From positions 101,015 through 165,014 of the forward strand of contig NZ_JOJE01000012.1 of NCBI RefSeq assembly GCF_000720255.1: a DNA stretch of 64,000 nt. Reading direction: 5' to 3'. Below are positions 42,370-51,610 of this stretch, in pieces; the first letter of the stretch is position 1, and every line of letters starts with the position of its first letter. The notes under the pieces were generated by a model. It worked only from the letters and a program-made list of their open reading frames with translations. It was not told the DNA's origin and made no database searches. The position numbers and the translations under genes are program-made. This stretch comes from Streptomyces griseus subsp. griseus (GTDB taxonomy: Bacteria > Actinomycetota > Actinomycetes > Streptomycetales > Streptomycetaceae).

Positions 42370-44766
42370 TCACTCCCTGCGGGCCGGCTGGAACGGGTCC
42401 GTTCCGCTCGTGGTCCCCGTGTTGGTGCCGGTGCCCGCGGTCGTGCCGGTCGTGGTCCCCTGGTCGGTGGTCCCGCCGTCGGTGGTGCCGTCGGTGGTGC
42501 CGCCGTCCTCCGTGCCGCCCGAGGTGGGCGTACCGGCGGTGGTTCCGCCGTCCTGCGTGCCGCCGTTCGTGGGCGCCGAGGGGGTGCCGGCACCGGCGGT
42601 GGATCCGCCGTTGGTCTGGCCCTGGCTCTGACCCGCGGTGCGGCCCTTGTCGGTCGCCTGGCCGCTGGGGGTCTTCTCCTCGTCGTCCTCCTCCTCGCTC
42701 GCGCTCGGATCGGGGCTGGACTGGGCCGGGGGCTCCTGGATCTGTTCGGCGCCGTCCTCCAGCTCCAGGTCGAAGTCCTTGACCGGCTTGCCCTTGAGGG
42801 CGTTCCTGGTGAACTGGGCCCAGATGTCGGCGGGCGCGCCGCCACCGTTGATGCGGGGCAGGCCCAGCGCGTTGTACAGCGGCTTGTGGGCGGCCGTGAC
42901 CGGGTCCTGGCCCATGACGGCGACGACCGTGGCCAGGTCGGGCGTGTAGCCGGCGAACCAGGCCGCGGTGTCCTCCTCGGCGGTGCCGGTCTTGCCGGCG
43001 GCGGGGCGGCCGGCGGCGAGCGCGGCGGTCGCGGTGCCGTTCTGGACGACGCTCTGCAGGATCGAGGTCGTGGTGTCGGCGGCCTCGCGGGGGACGGCCT
43101 GGCGGGTGCTGCGCTTGGGCAGCTCCACCACGTCCTTGCCCTCCTTGGTGATCTTGTCGATCAGCGTGTACGTGCCGTGCTTGCCGTGGTTGGCGAGCGT
43201 CGCGTACGCCTCCGCCATGTCGAGGACGCTGGCGGTGGCGGTGCCCAGCGCGATGGAGGGGTAGGGGTTGAGGTCCTTGGTGCCCGCGGGGATGCCGAGG
43301 TCGATCGCGGTCTCCCGGACCTTCTCCGCGCCGACGTCGACCGCCATCTGCGCGTACACCGAGTTGACGGACTTGTCGGTGGCGGTGCGCACCGTGATGT
43401 CGCCGTAGGACCTCTGGTCCTCGTTCTCGGGGTCGTAGGTGCCGCCGGTCCAGCCCTGGACGGGGCGCTTGTTGGTGCCGTCGTAGATCGTGTTCGGGGT
43501 GATGACGCGGCCGTCCTGGGTGACGGAGCCGTTCTGGACGGCGGAGGTGAACACGAAGGGCTTGAAGGTGGAACCGACCTGGAAGTCCCCGCGGGTGGCG
43601 TTGTTCGTGTACTGCTTGACGTAGTCGACGCCGCCGTACATGGCGATGATCTTGCCGGTCTTGGGGTCGACCGAGGCGCCGCCGGCCCGGACGTAGTTGT
43701 CGACCTTGCGGTTCTTCTTGTCCAGCTTGGACATCAGCTGGTCGTTGACGGCGTCGACGAACGCGTCCTGTTTCTTCTTCTGGATGGTCGTGGTGATGCG
43801 GTAGCCGCCCGCGGTCAGCTCGTCCGAGGTGAGGATCTTGTTCTTCTGCAGGTCTTCCTTGATCGCCTCGACGAGGTAGCCGCGCTGCCCGGACAGGCCG
43901 GTGGAGACGGTCTGCTCCTTCGGCACGGGGAACTTCATGCCCTCGCGCTTGGACTCGGTGAGCCAGCCCTTCTTGACCATGCCGTCCAGGACGTACTTCC
44001 AGCGGGCCTCGGCGGCGGCCTTGTTCTGCGGGTGGGCGACGACGTCGTACTCGCTGGGCGCGTTGAGCAGGGCCGCGAGGTAGGCGCCCTGGGCCGGGGT
44101 GAGGTCGATGGCGTCGACGCCGTAGTACGCCTGGGCGGCGGCCTGGAGGCCGTAGGCGTTGCGGCCGAAGTAGCTGGTGTTGAGGTAGCCCTGGAGGATC
44201 TGGTTCTTGCTCTGGGTGCGGTCCAGCTTGATCGAGATGAAGAACTCCTTCACCTTGCGGGAGACGGTCTGCTCCTGCGCGAGGTAGTAGTTCTTGACGT
44301 ACTGCTGGGTGATCGTGGAGCCGGACTGCTTGCCCTTGCCCAGGGCGGTGTTCCAGCCGGCGCGCAGCATCGCCTTGGGGTCGACGGCGGACTCGGTGTA
44401 GAAGTCGCGGTCCTCGGCGGCGAGGACGGCGTGCTGTGCGTCCTTGGAGATCTGCGCGAGGGTGACGTTCTCGCGGTTGGTCTTGCCGTCGCGGGCGATC
44501 TCGCTGCCGTCCGCGTACAGGTAGACGTTGGCCTGCTGCATGGCGAGCGCGTTGGCCGGTGGGATCTTCACCATCGAGTAGCCGAGGAAGAACAGGCCGA
44601 CGAGGAGCAGCACGCCGAGGACGAAGGTGGCGAGCACCATGCGCCAGGTCGGGATGATCCGGCGCCAGCCGGTGCGCTTGGGTCGCTTCGCCTTCTTGCC
44701 GTCCCCCTCGGGCTCACTCGGTGGCAGGGCCTGGGTCGCCTGCTGCGGCTGCGGCTCGTCACTCAT
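42370..44766 (-). CDS. Class A penicillin-binding protein (bifunctional transglycosylase/transpeptidase)
   Basis: 798 residues. One N-terminal membrane span (about residues 44-64) then GT51 glycosyltransferase with catalytic Glu118 in AAEDRDFY and SGSTITQQYVKN. The transpeptidase has SxxK at Ser399-Lys402 (GSTFKPF), SxN at 466-468 (KSVNSVYA) and KTG at 592-594 (AGKTGTAE), all intact. Polymerises and cross-links peptidoglycan outside the membrane. The C-terminal 110 residues are Gly/Thr/Ser/Gln-rich with TDGGTT-type repeats, common in Streptomyces PBPs. Ends next to a bidirectional terminator. Confidence 0.95.
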   Translation of the reverse strand: MSDEPQPQQATQALPPSEPEGDGKKAKRPKRTGWRRIIPTWRMVLATFVLGVLLLVGLFFLGYSMVKIPPANALAMQQANVYLYADGSEIARDGKTNRENVTLAQISKDAQHAVLAAEDRDFYTESAVDPKAMLRAGWNTALGKGKQSGSTITQQYVKNYYLAQEQTVSRKVKEFFISIKLDRTQSKNQILQGYLNTSYFGRNAYGLQAAAQAYYGVDAIDLTPAQGAYLAALLNAPSEYDVVAHPQNKAAAEARWKYVLDGMVKKGWLTESKREGMKFPVPKEQTVSTGLSGQRGYLVEAIKEDLQKNKILTSDELTAGGYRITTTIQKKKQDAFVDAVNDQLMSKLDKKNRKVDNYVRAGGASVDPKTGKIIAMYGGVDYVKQYTNNATRGDFQVGSTFKPFVFTSAVQNGSVTQDGRVITPNTIYDGTNKRPVQGWTGGTYDPENEDQRSYGDITVRTATDKSVNSVYAQMAVDVGAEKVRETAIDLGIPAGTKDLNPYPSIALGTATASVLDMAEAYATLANHGKHGTYTLIDKITKEGKDVVELPKRSTRQAVPREAADTTTSILQSVVQNGTATAALAAGRPAAGKTGTAEEDTAAWFAGYTPDLATVVAVMGQDPVTAAHKPLYNALGLPRINGGGAPADIWAQFTRNALKGKPVKDFDLELEDGAEQIQEPPAQSSPDPSASEEEDDEEKTPSGQATDKGRTAGQSQGQTNGGSTAGAGTPSAPTNGGTQDGGTTAGTPTSGGTEDGGTTDGTTDGGTTDQGTTTGTTAGTGTNTGTTSGTDPFQPARRE

Positions 44767-44780
44767 TCGTGCACGGACTC

Positions 44781-44842
44781 CTGTTTCGCGTCTGTTTCGC
44801 GTCGTACGTTCCCGTACGCCCTCGTACGCCCTCGTACGCCTT
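44781..44842. repeat. Two adjacent tandem repeats in the PBP upstream region
   Basis: CTGTTTCGCGT x2 (44781-44791, 44792-44802) and CGTACGCCCT x3, the last with one change (44813-44842). They lie 15-75 bases upstream of the PBP start, in its 5' leader or promoter. Confidence 0.8.
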
Positions 44843-45014
44843 CTGCGCCCCCGGTTGAAGACTGTCGCACCGGTGCGTTCCGTTCCCGGTCAAAGGGCAC
44901 GTGTTGGTCACACGCGTGGCGCCCGGAAAAGGCGTGGCACACCAGGTCGCCCGGGGCTAGGCTCCTGCGCTTCGGTGTCGAGCAGGCTTCGGGCGGACGA
45001 GGAGGGCGGTTGCC

Positions 45015-45815
45015 GTGGGTTCGGCGCGGTTGTACGCGGCCGTCGCGGCGGGTGGTTTCCGACGGTACGCGACGTATCGGGCGGCGACTGCCGCCGGGGT
45101 GTTCACCAACACGGTCTTCGGCCTGATCCTCGTCTACACATATCTCGCCCTGTGGGACGAGCGGCCGCATCTGGGCGGTTACGACCAGGCGCAGGCCGTC
45201 ACCTACGTGTGGCTGGGGCAGGCGTTGTACTCGACGCTGGCCGTCCAGGGGGGCGGCTTCGAGAATGATCTCATGGCGCGCATCCGCACCGGCGAGGTCG
45301 CCGTCGACCTGTACCGGCCGGCGGACCTCCAACTGTGGTGGCTGGCGACCGACTTGGGGCGGGCACTGTTCCAGCTGGCGGGACGGGGTGTGGTCCCCTT
45401 CGCCTTCGGGATGCTGTTCTTCCCGATGGCGCTGCCGGACCACTGGCTGACCTGGGTGGCGTTCCTGGTCGCGGTGGCGCTCGGATGGATCGTCAGCTTC
45501 GCCGTCCGGTACCTGGTCGCCCTGAGCGCGTTCTGGCTGCTGGACGGCACGGGCGTGACGCAGACGCTGGTGATCACCGGCATGTTCTGCTCGGGGATGA
45601 TGCTGCCGCTGAACGTGTTCCCGGGGGCGTTCGGGGAGGTCGTACGGGCGTTGCCGTGGTCGGCGATGCTCCAGATGCCCGCCGACGTCCTCATGGGTGA
45701 GGCCGCTCCACTGGGCACGTACGTCTTTCAGGTGACGTGGGCGGTGGCGCTGCTGACGGCGGGGCGTCTGCTGCAGTCGGCGGCGACGCGGCGGGTGGTG
45801 GTGCAGGGTGGCTGA
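45015..45815 (+). CDS. ABC-2-type exporter permease 1
   Basis: 266 residues with about six membrane spans (for example TAAGVFTNTVFGLILVYTYL). The ABC-2 family is recognised by overall layout and by the operon with a second permease and an ATPase. It overlaps the next gene by 8 bases. The proteins would form a heteromeric exporter of unknown substrate, comparable with the daunorubicin-resistance or Nod-type efflux ABC group. GAGGAGGGCGG is a suitable ribosome site before GTG 45015. Confidence 0.85.
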   Translation: MGSARLYAAVAAGGFRRYATYRAATAAGVFTNTVFGLILVYTYLALWDERPHLGGYDQAQAVTYVWLGQALYSTLAVQGGGFENDLMARIRTGEVAVDLYRPADLQLWWLATDLGRALFQLAGRGVVPFAFGMLFFPMALPDHWLTWVAFLVAVALGWIVSFAVRYLVALSAFWLLDGTGVTQTLVITGMFCSGMMLPLNVFPGAFGEVVRALPWSAMLQMPADVLMGEAAPLGTYVFQVTWAVALLTAGRLLQSAATRRVVVQGG

Positions 45816-46647
45816 GGACACCTGGGCGACTGAGGACAGCCGGCTCCGCGAAGGGCTGCGCGCCTACCGGCTGATCGCCGTGATGTGGATCCGCTCCACC
45901 ATGGCCTACCCCCTCTCCTTCGCCCTGACCGCGGTCGGCGGTCTGGTCGTGAACGGGCTCGATTTTGTAGCGATCTTGTTGATGTTCTCGCGGATCGACA
46001 CGCTCGGCGGCTACGCGCTGCCCGAGATCGCCTTCCTCTACGGGCTGTCCGCGCTGGCGTTCGGCTTCGCGGACCTGGCGATCGGCTCGATGGACCGGCT
46101 GGGCACCCGGGTCCGCGACGGCACCCTCGACACGCTGCTCGTGCGCCCCGCGCCGGTGCTCGCGCAGGTCGCCGCGGACCGCTTCGCGCTGCGCCGCATC
46201 GGCCGGATCACCCAGGGAACCGTGGTGCTGGGCTACGGGCTCGCCGCCTGCGACATCGCCTGGACCCCGCTGAAGCTGCTGCTCATGCCGGTGATGCTGG
46301 CCAGCGGCGGGTTGATCTTCTGCGCGGTGTTCGTGGCGGGCGCGGCCTTCCAGTTCGTGGCGCAGGACGCGGCGGAGGTGCAGAACGCGTTCACGTACGG
46401 CGGGACGACGCTGCTGCAGTACCCGCCGACCGTCTTCGGCAAGGAACTGGTGCGCGGGGTGACCTTCGTACTGCCGCTGGCCTTCGTCAACTGGGTGCCC
46501 GCGGCGTACGTGCTGGGGCGGCCGTACCCGCTCGGCCTGCCGGAGTGGGCGGCGTTCACGCCTCCGCTGGTGGCGGCGGTGTGCTGTGCGCTGGCGGGGC
46601 TGGCCTGGCGGGCGGGGCTGCGGTCGTATCGGAGTACAGGGAGTTGA
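45808..46647 (+). CDS. ABC-2-type exporter permease 2
   Basis: 279 residues starting GTG 45808, overlapping the previous stop by 8 bases. About six membrane spans (LTAVGGLVVNGLDFVAILL) and the pattern RLGTRVRDGTLDTLLVRPAP shared with the preceding permease, indicating an ancient duplication. Forms the second half of the channel. No binding protein is present, so the direction is probably export. Confidence 0.85.
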   Translation: MAEDTWATEDSRLREGLRAYRLIAVMWIRSTMAYPLSFALTAVGGLVVNGLDFVAILLMFSRIDTLGGYALPEIAFLYGLSALAFGFADLAIGSMDRLGTRVRDGTLDTLLVRPAPVLAQVAADRFALRRIGRITQGTVVLGYGLAACDIAWTPLKLLLMPVMLASGGLIFCAVFVAGAAFQFVAQDAAEVQNAFTYGGTTLLQYPPTVFGKELVRGVTFVLPLAFVNWVPAAYVLGRPYPLGLPEWAAFTPPLVAAVCCALAGLAWRAGLRSYRSTGS

Positions 46648-46649
46648 GC

Positions 46650-47651
46650 GTGACCGAGAGCGCCTTCATCGAGATGGACCGCGTCGAGAAGGTCTTCGAC
46701 GTGCGCAAGAAGACCGGCTTCCTGAAGCGGGAGGTGCGGCGGGTCCGGGCGGTCGACTCGCTCTCCTTCACCGTGGCGCGCGGGGAGATGGTCGGCTACA
46801 TCGGGCCGAACGGTGCCGGGAAGTCGACGACGATCAAGATGCTGACGGGGATCCTCACGCCGAGCGGCGGCCGGCTGCGAGTGGCGGGCATCGACCCGTC
46901 CCGCGAGCGCACCCGCCTCGCGCACCGCATCGGGGTGGTGTTCGGGCAGCGTACGACCCTGTGGTGGGACCTGCCGCTGATCGACTCCTACCGGCTGATG
47001 CACCGCATGTACCGCATCCCCGACGCCCGTTACCGCGAGAACCTGGACCGGCTCGTCGAACTCCTCGGCCTGGGCGAACTGTTGGACGTGCCCGTACGGC
47101 AGCTCTCGCTCGGCCAGCGGATGCGCGGCGACATCGTGGCGGCCCTGCTGCACGACCCCGAGGTGCTGTACCTCGACGAGCCGACGATCGGCCTGGACGT
47201 GGTCTCCAAGGCCAAGGTGCGTGACTTCCTGCGGGAGTTGAACACCGAGCGCGGCACGACGGTGCTGCTGACCACCCACGACCTCCAGGACATCGAGCAG
47301 CTGTGCTCCCGCGTGATGGTCATCGACCACGGCCGGATGATGTACGACGGTCCGCTCGCGGGCCTGCACGAGGCCGGGGAGAGCGAGCGGACCCTGGTGG
47401 TGGACCTGGAGCGGGAACTGCCGCCCATCGAGGCGCCGGCGCCCGCGCGCGTGGTGCGGGTGGAGGGGCCGCGGCAGTGGCTGGCGTTCCCCGCGTCACA
47501 GTCGGCGGCACCGCTGGTGGCCCGGATCGCGCAGGAATATCCGCTGGTGGATCTGTCGGTGCGGGAGCCGGACATCGAGGCGGTGATCGCCAAGATGCTG
47601 CACTCTTTGGGGGACACCCCGAAACCCCCGCCGGAGCGTACGACGGCATAG
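46650..47651 (+). CDS. ABC transporter ATPase (ABC-2 exporter)
   Basis: 333 residues from GTG 46650, three bases after the permease stop, with AGGGAG upstream. Walker A GPNGAGKSTT (about residues 52-61), Q-loop VVFGQRTTLWWDL, signature LSLGQRMRGDI, Walker B LYLDEPTIGLD and the switch His in LTTHDLQDIEQL. A C-terminal extension of about 90 residues follows. Powers the exporter formed by the two preceding permeases. Confidence 0.92.
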   Translation: MTESAFIEMDRVEKVFDVRKKTGFLKREVRRVRAVDSLSFTVARGEMVGYIGPNGAGKSTTIKMLTGILTPSGGRLRVAGIDPSRERTRLAHRIGVVFGQRTTLWWDLPLIDSYRLMHRMYRIPDARYRENLDRLVELLGLGELLDVPVRQLSLGQRMRGDIVAALLHDPEVLYLDEPTIGLDVVSKAKVRDFLRELNTERGTTVLLTTHDLQDIEQLCSRVMVIDHGRMMYDGPLAGLHEAGESERTLVVDLERELPPIEAPAPARVVRVEGPRQWLAFPASQSAAPLVARIAQEYPLVDLSVREPDIEAVIAKMLHSLGDTPKPPPERTTA

Positions 47652-47700
47652 TGCTGTGAACGGCATAGTGCCCCGCTCCGGGAACTCGTAGTCTGCTGAT

Positions 47701-48519
47701 ATGACCGACAACGCCCCGGAACTGCGGGCCTCCGACGCCGATCGTGAGCGAGTCGCCGAGGTCCTGCGGGACGCTCTCGCCGAGGGGCGTCTCGACATGG
47801 AGGAGTTCGAGGAGCGGCTGGAGACGACCTACAAGGCGCGGACGTACGGCGAGCTGGCGCCGATCACCCGTGATCTGCCGGCCCCGGGGGTCGCGCCGCC
47901 GTCGGTGTCCCTGACGAAGGAGCCGGAGGGTGGGCCCGGTTGGGGCCGGCGGATCGTGGGCGGTGACGGGTCGTCGACGTGGGCGGTGGCCGTCATGTCG
48001 GGGTTCCAGCGCAAGGGGCGCTGGACCGTGCCCAGGCGGTTCAACTGCTTCGCCTTCTGGGGCGGCGGCGAGATCGACCTGCGCGAGGCGAACTTCGCGG
48101 ACGGCGAGGTCGAGATCAACTGCGTCGCGATCATGGGCGGGGTGAACGTCGTCGTGCCGCCCGGGGTCGAGGTCGTGGTGCGCGGCATCGGCGTGATGGG
48201 CGGCTTCGACCACCACGAGGAGGGGGTGCCCGGTGAGCCGGGGGCGCCCCGCGTGGTCATCACCGGGTTCGCCTTCTGGGGCGGGGTGGGCGTCGAGCGC
48301 AAGCTGACGAAGGCCGAGCGGAGGCAGGCGAAGCTGGACCGCAAGGCGGCCATGAGGGAACTCCACGAGACCTTCCGCGAGGACATCCAGGAGGCCCACC
48401 GCAAGATGCTGGACGGGCACCGCGACGCGATGCGGGAACGCCGCGAGGAACGCCGCGAGAGGCGCCGCGACGAACGTCATGAGGAACGCCGGGACAGGCA
48501 CCGCCACCGGGAACACTGA
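47701..48519 (+). CDS. DUF1707 / LiaF-like protein
   Basis: 272 residues. N-terminal DUF1707 domain (LRASDADRERVAEVLRDALAEG, then FEERLETTYKARTYGELAPI), a short SHOCT-like module common in actinobacteria, then a beta-strand region resembling the cell-envelope sensor LiaF/DUF2154 (GRWTVPRRFNCFAFWGGGEID, INCVAIMGGVNVVVPPGVEV), and a very basic, Arg/Glu-rich C-terminal tail. TAGTCT ends six bases before ATG 47701, again a leaderless mRNA. Likely a soluble or membrane-associated regulator; function unknown. Confidence 0.8.
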   Translation: MTDNAPELRASDADRERVAEVLRDALAEGRLDMEEFEERLETTYKARTYGELAPITRDLPAPGVAPPSVSLTKEPEGGPGWGRRIVGGDGSSTWAVAVMSGFQRKGRWTVPRRFNCFAFWGGGEIDLREANFADGEVEINCVAIMGGVNVVVPPGVEVVVRGIGVMGGFDHHEEGVPGEPGAPRVVITGFAFWGGVGVERKLTKAERRQAKLDRKAAMRELHETFREDIQEAHRKMLDGHRDAMRERREERRERRRDERHEERRDRHRHREH

Positions 48520-48626
48520 TCGGCCGCTGCGGGCTGGGGCGGAGTGGTGCCGGGCCGGAAAACCGGCCGCGCGGCCACGCGCTGACAGGGCGCCGCCCGG
48601 GCCCTCCCGCCGTCGCACGGCGGCAC

Positions 48627-48675
48627 GGGTGGGCGCGGGCGGCGACCCGGCAGCGCCGAGGTGCGCGGCCCACCC
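48627..48675 (+). repeat. 49-bp dispersed hairpin element, copy 2
   Basis: Begins GGGTGGGCGCGGGCGGCGAC and ends GCGCGGCCCACCC, with complementary ends (GGGTGGGCGCG against CGCG-G-CCCACCC with a bulged G). See copy 1 at 10565-10613. Located between two convergent genes. Confidence 0.75.
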
Positions 48676-48695
48676 GTCGGCACAGAGGCCGTGCG

Positions 48696-50030
48696 CTACA
48701 GCTCCGCCGGGGCCGAGCCCTTCAGGGCCGACAGGCTGAAGGCCTCCGCCATCCGGGCGTAGCCGGCGTCGCTGGGGTGGAGGTGGTCGCCGGAGTCGTA
48801 GTCCGGGCGGAAGCGGCGGGGGTCGTAGGGGTCGCGCAGGGCCTTGTCGAAGTCGGCGACCGCGTCGAAGACGTCGCCGGCGCGGATTGCGGCGTTGATC
48901 TCCTGGCGGACGGCCTCGCGGGCCGGGGTGTAGCCGCGGTGGCCCTGGAAGGGCATGAGGGTCGCGCCGACGACCTTGATGCCGCGGGCGTGGGCCTGCC
49001 TGACCATCAGGCGCAGTCCGGTCAGGATCCGGTCGGGGTCGGCGAGGCGGGGGTTGCGCAGGATGTCGTTGATGCCGAGGTCGATGACGACGACCTTGAC
49101 GTTGGTCCGGCCGAGCGCGTCGCGGCTGAACCGCTTGAGGCCGCTGGGGTTGTCGGCGGGCCGTCCCCGGCCGTCCACGAGGATCTGGTTGCCGCTGATG
49201 CCCTCGTTGACGACGCTGTAGCGCGGTACGCCCGTGCCCTCCTCGACCGCCGAGCGCACCCGCTCGGCGAGGACGTCGGGCCAGCGGCGGTTGGCTCCCA
49301 GGGTGGAGGTGACGCCGTCGGTGATGGAGTCGCCGAAGGTGATGACCGTGCCGTCGGCCTCGTTGCTCAGCACGTCCAGCGCGGTCAGGTACCGCCAGTA
49401 GTCGAGCCGGTCGGCCGTGTACACGGACCCGGTGATGTCCTCCGTCCGGTCGCCCTGGGCGAGGTAGGAGAGCTGCCGGGCGTGCGGGTGGTAGGTGACC
49501 GGCCCCGACGGGGTGGGGGAGTAGGTGGAGACCAGCACGTCGGTGTCGCGCGGGATGAGCACGGCGACGGCGTCGCTGATCACCTGGCCGCCGGCCGGGA
49601 TGACGACGGCGGGGTCGCCGTTGAAGCTGAGGTTCCGCATGGTCTCCGCGGCCGCCGCGGCGGTGTTGTCGGCGGCGGCGACGGCGATGGAGGCGTGCGC
49701 GATGGTCAGCGGCTGGGTGCCGTAGAGGTTGGACAGCGTGATGCGGGCACTCGTCCCGCCGACGCCGGTGTGGACGACGTTGCGGACCGAGTGGCCCGCG
49801 AGGCCGTTCACCTCGGTGCCGGGTTCGGCGCCCACGGGGGCCGCGGCCCAGGTGCCGACCCAGACGCCGGTGGAGGCGGGGGCGGCGGAGTTGTGGGGAG
49901 TGCGGGGTGCGGCGAGGGTGTCCTCGCTGTTGCCGTCGTCCGCTGCGACCCCGACGTATATGGCGGCGGACAGAGCCACGATCACGGCGATGATCGCGGA
50001 CAGCAGGGCATAACCGTGACGCTTGGTCAT
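48696..50030 (-). CDS. Secreted or membrane-anchored SGNH/GDSL hydrolase
   Basis: 444 residues. A signal-anchor-like N-terminus (LLSAIIAVIVALSAAIYVGV) is followed by a GDSL/SGNH lipase domain: VITFGDSITDG (Ser about residue 233), NEGISGNQIL (Gly/Asn), DLGINDI, and DHLHPSDAGY (catalytic Asp-His). The N-terminal half before this looks like a beta-sandwich accessory domain. Probably hydrolyses an ester-containing polymer or lipid outside the cell. Confidence 0.88.
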   Translation of the reverse strand: MTKRHGYALLSAIIAVIVALSAAIYVGVAADDGNSEDTLAAPRTPHNSAAPASTGVWVGTWAAAPVGAEPGTEVNGLAGHSVRNVVHTGVGGTSARITLSNLYGTQPLTIAHASIAVAAADNTAAAAAETMRNLSFNGDPAVVIPAGGQVISDAVAVLIPRDTDVLVSTYSPTPSGPVTYHPHARQLSYLAQGDRTEDITGSVYTADRLDYWRYLTALDVLSNEADGTVITFGDSITDGVTSTLGANRRWPDVLAERVRSAVEEGTGVPRYSVVNEGISGNQILVDGRGRPADNPSGLKRFSRDALGRTNVKVVVIDLGINDILRNPRLADPDRILTGLRLMVRQAHARGIKVVGATLMPFQGHRGYTPAREAVRQEINAAIRAGDVFDAVADFDKALRDPYDPRRFRPDYDSGDHLHPSDAGYARMAEAFSLSALKGSAPAEL

Positions 50031-50217
50031 GCGGGTGTGCGTCTCCTAGAGGAGGGGAGCCGAGAGCTCCGAAAAATGATCACCTCATGATGCGACATGC
50101 GGTGAAGGAGGATTGAGCAGGCCCCCCATTGGGCCCCCGGTACACAGACGCTGGGAACTCCCGATCTGTTCCAGGAGTAAGGCAGGAAGGGACAATGTGT
50201 CTGGAAAAAGGTGACGG

Positions 50218-51558
50218 ATGGAGCGGATGAAGCGTATGAATCCGGGCGAAACGGACGCGGCGGATGTGGGGCGGCCGGGGCGGCCCCCGCGCGCGATGAC
50301 CGTTTTCAGCGCCGCCGACGAGGAGAAGCGGCGCGGAGTGCGCCGGATGAAGCTCACCGCCGCCGGGCTGCTGCTGTTCGTGGCGCTGGTGTACGTCCTC
50401 GCCGAGTGGGCCAGGCACCAGGGCGCCGGCCCCTGGGCGGGGTACGTGGCCGCCGCCGCCGAGGCCGGCATGGTCGGCGCGCTCGCCGACTGGTTCGCCG
50501 TCACCGCCCTCTTCCGCCACCCCCTGGGCCTGCCCATCCCGCACACCGCGATCATCCCGAACAAGAAGGACCAGCTGGGCGTCTCCCTGGGCGAGTTCGT
50601 CGGCGAGAACTTCCTCTCCGAGGACGTCGTACGCCAGCGGCTGCGGTCCGTCGGCATCGGCAGCCGCCTCGGCGCGTGGCTGGCCGAGCCGGAGCACGCC
50701 GACCGGGTCACCGCCGAGCTGTCGACCGCCCTCAGGGGGGCGCTGACCGTCCTGCGCGACTCGGACGTCCAGGCGGTGGTCGGCGAGGCGATCACCCGCC
50801 GTGCCAACGCCAAGGAGATCGGGCCCGCCATCGGCAAGATGCTGGAGGGGATCGTCCTGGACGGCGGCCACAAACGCGTCGTCGACCTGGTCGTCGCCCG
50901 CGCCCACGACTGGCTGGTGCTGCACGGCGACTCCGTGATGGACGCAGTGCAGGGCGGCGCGCCCGGCTGGACCCCCCGCTTCGTGGACCGCAAGGTCGGC
51001 GAGCGCGTCTACAAGGAGCTGCTGCGCTTCGTCACCGAGATGCGCGACATGCCCTCCCACCCCGCCCGCGGCGCCCTCGACCGCTTCCTCACCGACTTCG
51101 CCTCCGACCTCCAGTCCGACACGGACACCCGCGCGCGCGTCGAGCGGCTCAAGGGCGAGGTGCTGGGCCGCGGCGAGGTCCAGGACCTCATCGCCTCCGC
51201 CTGGACCGCCGTACGGGCCATGATCGTGTCGGCCGCCGAGGACGAGCGCAGCGAACTGCGCCTGCGCGCACGCGCGTCCTTCCTCTCCCTCGGCACCCGT
51301 ATGGCCACCGAACCCAAGGTCCAGAACAAGGTCGACAGCTGGGTCGAGGGCGCCGCCGTGCACGTCGTGACCACCTACCGCAAGGAGATCACCTCCCTGA
51401 TCACCGACACGGTGGCGGGCTGGGACGCCGAGCACACCACCCGCAAGATCGAGGCCCACATCGGCCGCGACCTGCAGTTCATCCGCATCAACGGCACGGT
51501 GGTGGGCTCCCTGGCGGGCCTGCTGATCTACACGGTGTCACGCGTGCTGGGGGCGTAG
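50218..51558 (+). CDS. DUF445 family membrane protein
   Basis: 446 residues. N-terminal membrane helix (LTAAGLLLFVALVYVLAEW) and the DUF445 signature AEAGMVGALADWFAVTALFRHPLGLPIPHTAIIPNKKDQLG-type region (about residues 75-125), followed by a long helical, coiled-coil-like domain and a C-terminal hydrophobic helix. Function unknown, though the family is broadly conserved. The start at ATG 50218 is favoured by AAGGTGA six bases upstream. Confidence 0.85.
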   Translation: MERMKRMNPGETDAADVGRPGRPPRAMTVFSAADEEKRRGVRRMKLTAAGLLLFVALVYVLAEWARHQGAGPWAGYVAAAAEAGMVGALADWFAVTALFRHPLGLPIPHTAIIPNKKDQLGVSLGEFVGENFLSEDVVRQRLRSVGIGSRLGAWLAEPEHADRVTAELSTALRGALTVLRDSDVQAVVGEAITRRANAKEIGPAIGKMLEGIVLDGGHKRVVDLVVARAHDWLVLHGDSVMDAVQGGAPGWTPRFVDRKVGERVYKELLRFVTEMRDMPSHPARGALDRFLTDFASDLQSDTDTRARVERLKGEVLGRGEVQDLIASAWTAVRAMIVSAAEDERSELRLRARASFLSLGTRMATEPKVQNKVDSWVEGAAVHVVTTYRKEITSLITDTVAGWDAEHTTRKIEAHIGRDLQFIRINGTVVGSLAGLLIYTVSRVLGA

Positions 51559-51610
51559 GGCAGCCGTCCCAGGGCACCCGACCGGGGTTCGCTCGATGGG
51601 GAGGGAGCCC

